This document shows, one piece after another, positions 60,509 to 64,000 of a DNA stretch of 64,000 nt. Each line of letters starts with the position of its first letter. Position 1 is the first letter of the stretch. The position numbers and the translations under genes were made by a program. The DNA is from Neisseria uirgultaei. Its GTDB lineage: Bacteria > Pseudomonadota > Gammaproteobacteria > Burkholderiales > Neisseriaceae. The notes beneath the pieces are model-generated. The model was not told the origin of the DNA and searched no databases. It saw only the letters and a program-made list of their open reading frames with translations. Location of the stretch: NCBI RefSeq assembly GCF_962719845.1, contig NZ_CAUIYF010000010.1:1-64000 (forward strand), given 5' to 3'.

Positions 60509-62986
60509 ATGAAACCATTACAAATGCTCCCTATCGCCGCGCTGGTCGGCAGTATTTTCGGCAATTCGGTCTTGGCAGCGGATGAAGCTGCAACTGAAAC
60601 CACACCCGTTAAGGCAGAGGTAAAGGCAGTGCGCGTTAAAGGTAGGCACAATGCATCTACCACTGTGGAACGAGTAAAGGCTAAAACCATTCAAGAGCAA
60701 ATGATTCGGGATACACGCGATTTGGTGCGTTATTCATCAGATGTCGGTGTATCCGATGATGGCCGCCGTATGAAAGGCTTTGCCATGCGCGGGGTAGAAG
60801 ACAACCGTGTCGGTATCAGTATCGACGGTGTGGCATTGCCCAGTTCGGAAGAAAATTCACTTTATGCACGTTACGGCAACTTCAATAATTCCCGTTTAAG
60901 CATCGATACCGAGTTGGTTAAGGGTGTAGATATTACGAAAGGTGCGGATTCATTTGAAAGCGGCAGCGGTTCTTTAGGTGGTAATGTGAACTACCGCACG
61001 CTTGATGCACGGGATATTGTTTTGCCGGAACAAAATTTCGGCGCACTTCTACGCAGCGGTTACGCAAGTAAAAACAGAGAGTGGGCGAATACCGCAGGTT
61101 TCGGCTATGCGGGCAATGTTTTTGATGCCGTGGTTTTGTATTCCCGCCGACACGGGCATGAAATGAAAAGCGGGGGGGGGGATGTCGTTGATTTTGTAGG
61201 GTTTGGCGAATTGGATAAGCAGGATCAGGCAGAGCGTGGATCGGCACGCATTCATCCAGATCCGTCCAAACACAATAATCACAGTTATTTGGTGAAATTA
61301 GGCTGGCAACCGGCCGACTCTCACCGTTTCGGTTTTTCTGTTAATGGACAAAATAACAGTAATTACACTTATGAAAAAACTTATTCCCTGACAAGTTATT
61401 GGCGGGAGGCGGATGATATACAGAAACGCACCAATATTAACCTGAACCACGAGTGGACACCTGCATCTTCCGTCCTCGCTTTGCTGCGCACGGACTTGGA
61501 TTATCAGAAAACCCGCAATGGGGCGATAAACTATAAAGGTGATATGGTTCGTACCGGAGACTGGCGCACAGGTTATCAGTATCACAACGGCTTTATGGCT
61601 GATAGAGACGAACGGAATATGGATACCAAATACAAGCGTTTATCTTTCCGTTTGGACAGCCAGCCTTTTTCACTGTGGAAAGGGGAGCACAGATTATCGT
61701 TTAAGACTTTTGCCAGTCGCCGCGACTTTGAAAATGTAAATGATGATTTGGATTTTAATTCAACAGGCGATATAACCGACCGTAAACATTACACCATTAT
61801 ACGTCCGATGAAGACGGATCAAATCGGTTTTTCATTGCAGGATAAAATCGCTTTTGGCGACAAGTTATCTGTAAATGCAGGCGTGCGCTACGACCATGAG
61901 AAGGTAAAGCCGCAGGCTTTTAAGCCGGATACGCCTTGTCTGAGTACCTGTGTTAATGACGGCAATCCGGCCGCAAGAAGTTTTAATACATGGAACGGCG
62001 TTTTAGGTTTGGACTACCGCTTTAATGATACTTGGCGTGCTGCTTACCAAATCAATACGGGCCATCGCGTACCGACAGCATCGGAAATGTATTTTACTTA
62101 TACCAGCGTGTATGGCCACTGGATAGCGAATCCGTCGCTGAAAGCCGAACGCAGCCTGAATCAAACATTGTCGCTGCATGGTAAAAACGACAAGGGGTCT
62201 TTGGATTTCAGCCTGTATCAAACCCGTTACCGTAATTTCCTGTTTGAAGAAGAACATACCTTCCAAGTTCCCAATCCATTTGCTGGTGATTGGTATGCTT
62301 GTCATACGGATCCGACCTATTGCGGTGCTACACTTACCCAAATCGGTCAGCAAATGGTCAATGTCGATAAAGCAAGGGTGAGGGGAATTGAACTTAAAGG
62401 AGAGATGAACCTACATCAAGTAATGCCCGTGCCGGAAGGTTTCAAATTATCCGGCGCATTGGGTTACAGCAAAGGCAAATTGTCCGGCGATCGCGGCAGT
62501 ATGCTGTCCATCCAGCCGCTGAAGTTGGTGCTTGGATTCGATTATGAGTCTCCTGATGAGCGTTGGGGTATTTTCTCCCGTGTCAGCTATATGGGCAGGA
62601 AAAAAGCCAAAGATGCCCAAGTGATTGAACAAAAGAGCTATTGCACAAGCTATAAACCCGATCCTTGGACAGGTGGGGAAACAGAAGATTGTGCTGTTGC
62701 CTGGCAGTATCGTGACGATAAAATCGACTTCCGTTGGTTGAATAAGGCGGCAACTGTTGTGGATGTGTTCGGCTACTACAAACCGGCAAAACGTATGACT
62801 TTGCGGGCGGGTGTTTATAATCTGTTTAACCGGAAATACCATACGTGGGACAGCTTGCGCGGCATCAATCCGAGATCGACTATTAACTCTTTAAGCGTAT
62901 CGAATACTAAATCAGCAAATCAGGGTTTGGAACGCTACTACGCCCCCGGTCGCAACTACGCCGTATCGCTGGAATGGAAGTTTTAA
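60509..62986 (+). CDS. hmbR: Haemoglobin receptor HmbR, phase variable, on
   Basis: An 825-residue TonB-dependent outer-membrane receptor that takes haem from haemoglobin. A signal peptide (about 1-24, ending VLA) is followed by a plug with GRRMKGFAMRGVEDNRVGISIDGV and a barrel ending SLEWKF. Receptor motifs related to FRAP and NPDL appear as HRVPTASE and NPSLKAE. The gene contains a G10 tract (61172-61181) that is in frame here, giving a complete protein; slippage would truncate it. The promoter region has a Fur-like site. Base use is more AT-rich than in neighbours. The locus lies in the meningococcal island reported to exchange hmbR for other genes. Confidence 0.97.
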   Translation: MKPLQMLPIAALVGSIFGNSVLAADEAATETTPVKAEVKAVRVKGRHNASTTVERVKAKTIQEQMIRDTRDLVRYSSDVGVSDDGRRMKGFAMRGVEDNRVGISIDGVALPSSEENSLYARYGNFNNSRLSIDTELVKGVDITKGADSFESGSGSLGGNVNYRTLDARDIVLPEQNFGALLRSGYASKNREWANTAGFGYAGNVFDAVVLYSRRHGHEMKSGGGDVVDFVGFGELDKQDQAERGSARIHPDPSKHNNHSYLVKLGWQPADSHRFGFSVNGQNNSNYTYEKTYSLTSYWREADDIQKRTNINLNHEWTPASSVLALLRTDLDYQKTRNGAINYKGDMVRTGDWRTGYQYHNGFMADRDERNMDTKYKRLSFRLDSQPFSLWKGEHRLSFKTFASRRDFENVNDDLDFNSTGDITDRKHYTIIRPMKTDQIGFSLQDKIAFGDKLSVNAGVRYDHEKVKPQAFKPDTPCLSTCVNDGNPAARSFNTWNGVLGLDYRFNDTWRAAYQINTGHRVPTASEMYFTYTSVYGHWIANPSLKAERSLNQTLSLHGKNDKGSLDFSLYQTRYRNFLFEEEHTFQVPNPFAGDWYACHTDPTYCGATLTQIGQQMVNVDKARVRGIELKGEMNLHQVMPVPEGFKLSGALGYSKGKLSGDRGSMLSIQPLKLVLGFDYESPDERWGIFSRVSYMGRKKAKDAQVIEQKSYCTSYKPDPWTGGETEDCAVAWQYRDDKIDFRWLNKAATVVDVFGYYKPAKRMTLRAGVYNLFNRKYHTWDSLRGINPRSTINSLSVSNTKSANQGLERYYAPGRNYAVSLEWKF
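61172..61181 (+). repeat. Poly-G phase-variation tract in hmbR
   Basis: Ten consecutive G residues, read as Gly-Gly-Gly and the first base of Asp. In-frame at this length. Confidence 0.95.
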
Positions 62987-63022
62987 TCTAGTATTATTGG
63001 ATTAATTGTCTTGTTGGAAATT

Positions 63023-63067
63023 AAAGCCGTCCGAATTGTGTTCAAGAACCCATTCGGACGGCTTTTT
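63023..63067 (+). terminator. hmbR terminator with uptake-like stem
   Basis: Stem AAAGCCGTCCGAAT / ATTCGGACGGCTTT with a loop and T run. The stem differs from the uptake sequence by a single base (C for T), so it may not be active in DNA uptake. Confidence 0.85.
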
Positions 63068-63100
63068 ACCGTAAATCTGCGTGATGGGGTTTGATATTGA

Positions 63101-63169
63101 TATAGTGGATTAACAAAAACTAGTACGGCGTTGCCTCGCCTTGTCCTGATTTAAATTTAATCCACTATA
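63101..63169. repeat. Deleted Correia element (69 bp)
   Basis: Terminal TATAGTGGATTAACAAAAA at one end and the ATTTAAATTTAATCCACTATA-type at the other, with most of the interior missing. The two ends belong to different terminal-repeat subtypes. Confidence 0.88.
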
Positions 63170-63265
63170 GCTGTGGAAGCCGGTAACGCCGCGTCCGCAA
63201 GGGTGGCGGCAGATGCCGCATTGTGTTTATAATGTCGTGTCAGACGTTTGATTTATGGGAAAATA

Positions 63266-63553
63266 ATGATGCTTACCAATCAGGAAGTAACCGGTGTCAA
63301 ACTGGGATACCGCAAAGCCGTTTTACAAGAGCTGGCCCGGGATTTCGGGGGCAGTGTGCACAGTATCGTATTGGATGCGGTGGATGGTCATATAGAACGC
63401 TTGAAAGCCAAACAAGCCTACGATAAGCGGGCGATGCAGGCTTTTCAGGATTATCGGGAAACAGGATTGCATATTACGCTTAATGAGTTTGCAGACTGGG
63501 TGGACGGCTTGGGTGGCGATGAATCGAAGGATATGCCCGAATGCCGCAAGTAA
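63266..63553 (+). CDS. Antitoxin of a ParE/RelE-type module
   Basis: A 95-residue protein, small and acidic at its C-terminus. The N-terminus (GVKLGYRKAVLQELARDFG) resembles a DNA-binding helix region and the middle AMQAFQDYRETGLHITLNEFADWVDGLG is typical of RelB/ParD-like antitoxins that wrap the toxin. It overlaps the toxin gene by 13 bases. The start is ATG 63266 or 63269; an upstream TTG is unlikely. It probably autorepresses the operon. Confidence 0.75.
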   Translation: MMLTNQEVTGVKLGYRKAVLQELARDFGGSVHSIVLDAVDGHIERLKAKQAYDKRAMQAFQDYRETGLHITLNEFADWVDGLGGDESKDMPECRK

Positions 63554-63882
63554 AGCTGATCATTACACGCCCCGCTCAATCTGATTTGGTCAGGATTTAT
63601 AATTTTTTGAATGATTTGGGTGCGGAACGTCAGGCAAATACAGTGATGCGGCTGCTTAAAAATTCTTTTGTTTCTACACAAAGCAGCCCGAGTAATGGGA
63701 AACCTTATGATTTGTCGGTGGCGGGGGAAACTTTGCAAAATGTAAGGGAAGTAATCGTGCCTTATGGCAAAAGCGGTTATAGCTATTTGTTTTGGCACGA
63801 TAAATCAGGTAAGCAAATATTGATTTTGACGGTGAGGCATTTCCGTGAAAATGCCTACCGCCTGAGCTTTCCTTTTTTATAA
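63541..63882 (+). CDS. ParE/RelE-family toxin
   Basis: A 113-residue basic protein of the ParE/RelE superfamily. It has ITRPAQSDLVRIYNFLNDLG at the N-terminus, RLLKNSFVSTQSSPSNGKPYDLS, REVIVPYGKSGYSYLFWH and ILTVRHFRENAYRLSF at the end, which is the family pattern. ParE relatives poison gyrase and RelE relatives cut mRNA; the sequence does not decide. It is translated coupled to the antitoxin. Confidence 0.82.
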   Translation: MPQVKLIITRPAQSDLVRIYNFLNDLGAERQANTVMRLLKNSFVSTQSSPSNGKPYDLSVAGETLQNVREVIVPYGKSGYSYLFWHDKSGKQILILTVRHFRENAYRLSFPFL

Positions 63883-64000
63883 CGGTATTTGGTTTGGCGG
63901 CTTTCCCTTGTGCGGGGCAATGCGTTTCGGCTTTGTTGCGGCACGTTCGGATAAACCGCCTTCAAGAACATAACCGGACTGCCGCTTTGATTCCGTTCCG

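Noticed and set aside
61172..61181. Frameshift in hmbR at the poly-G tract
   Set aside because: Translation through ten G gives Gly-Gly-Gly-Asp and continues to a proper barrel end, so the gene is on.

Overview
The window is neisserial chromosome, most likely Neisseria meningitidis. The 10-bp DNA uptake sequence GCCGTCTGAA recurs throughout, often as inverted pairs forming terminators. Correia elements and dRS3 palindromes are present. An intact heme oxygenase gene (hemO) is followed by a full-length haemoglobin receptor gene (hmbR) whose poly-G tract is in frame; gonococci usually carry hmbR broken. I assign species by these features only, not by any search.

Layout. 1-12.8 kb: the first codons of a gene with a 13-C tract, an OprC/NosA-type copper receptor, the lactate permease lctP with its divergent regulator gdhR, gdhA, thyA-apbE, a sodium:neurotransmitter-type symporter, a mosaic repeat, a two-domain LOS-type glycosyltransferase and a CAU tRNA. 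12.9-28 kb: a type II fatty-acid/polyketide-like locus resembling aryl polyene (APE) clusters: three ketoacyl synthase-type proteins, ketoreductase, dehydratases, acyl ligase, two ACPs, phosphopantetheinyl transferase, thioesterase, acyl- and glycosyltransferases, LolA-like carrier, MMPL exporter and lipoprotein. 28-49.5 kb: housekeeping genes (ubiD, an AsmA-family gene, folP, glmM, a DedA gene, an asparaginase gene, tatD, prfA, ldhA, serS, rppH, parE, proQ, aroC, trmA, tyrB, tRNA-Arg). 49.6-59.2 kb: cytochrome c5, gcvP, a GDSL esterase, tag and pqiABC. 59.2-64 kb: hemO, hmbR and a toxin-antitoxin pair.

How parts work together. LctP imports lactate, and GdhR-like operators lie in front of both lctP and gdhR. 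HmbR captures haem from haemoglobin and HemO cleaves it to release iron. PqiA/B/C form one overlapping operon for envelope lipid transport. The APE-like genes form three blocks that keep the canonical APE order internally, but no ammonia-lyase (aryl starter supply) or methyltransferase is visible, so the product is probably not a classical aryl polyene.

Points of most interest: the rearranged APE-like locus with a fused ligase-dehydratase; a folP allele with a Ser-Gly insertion plus Leu68, the signature of sulfonamide resistance; paired operators between lctP and gdhR; the poly-C start codon context at the left edge; and a Correia element inserted just upstream of hemO.
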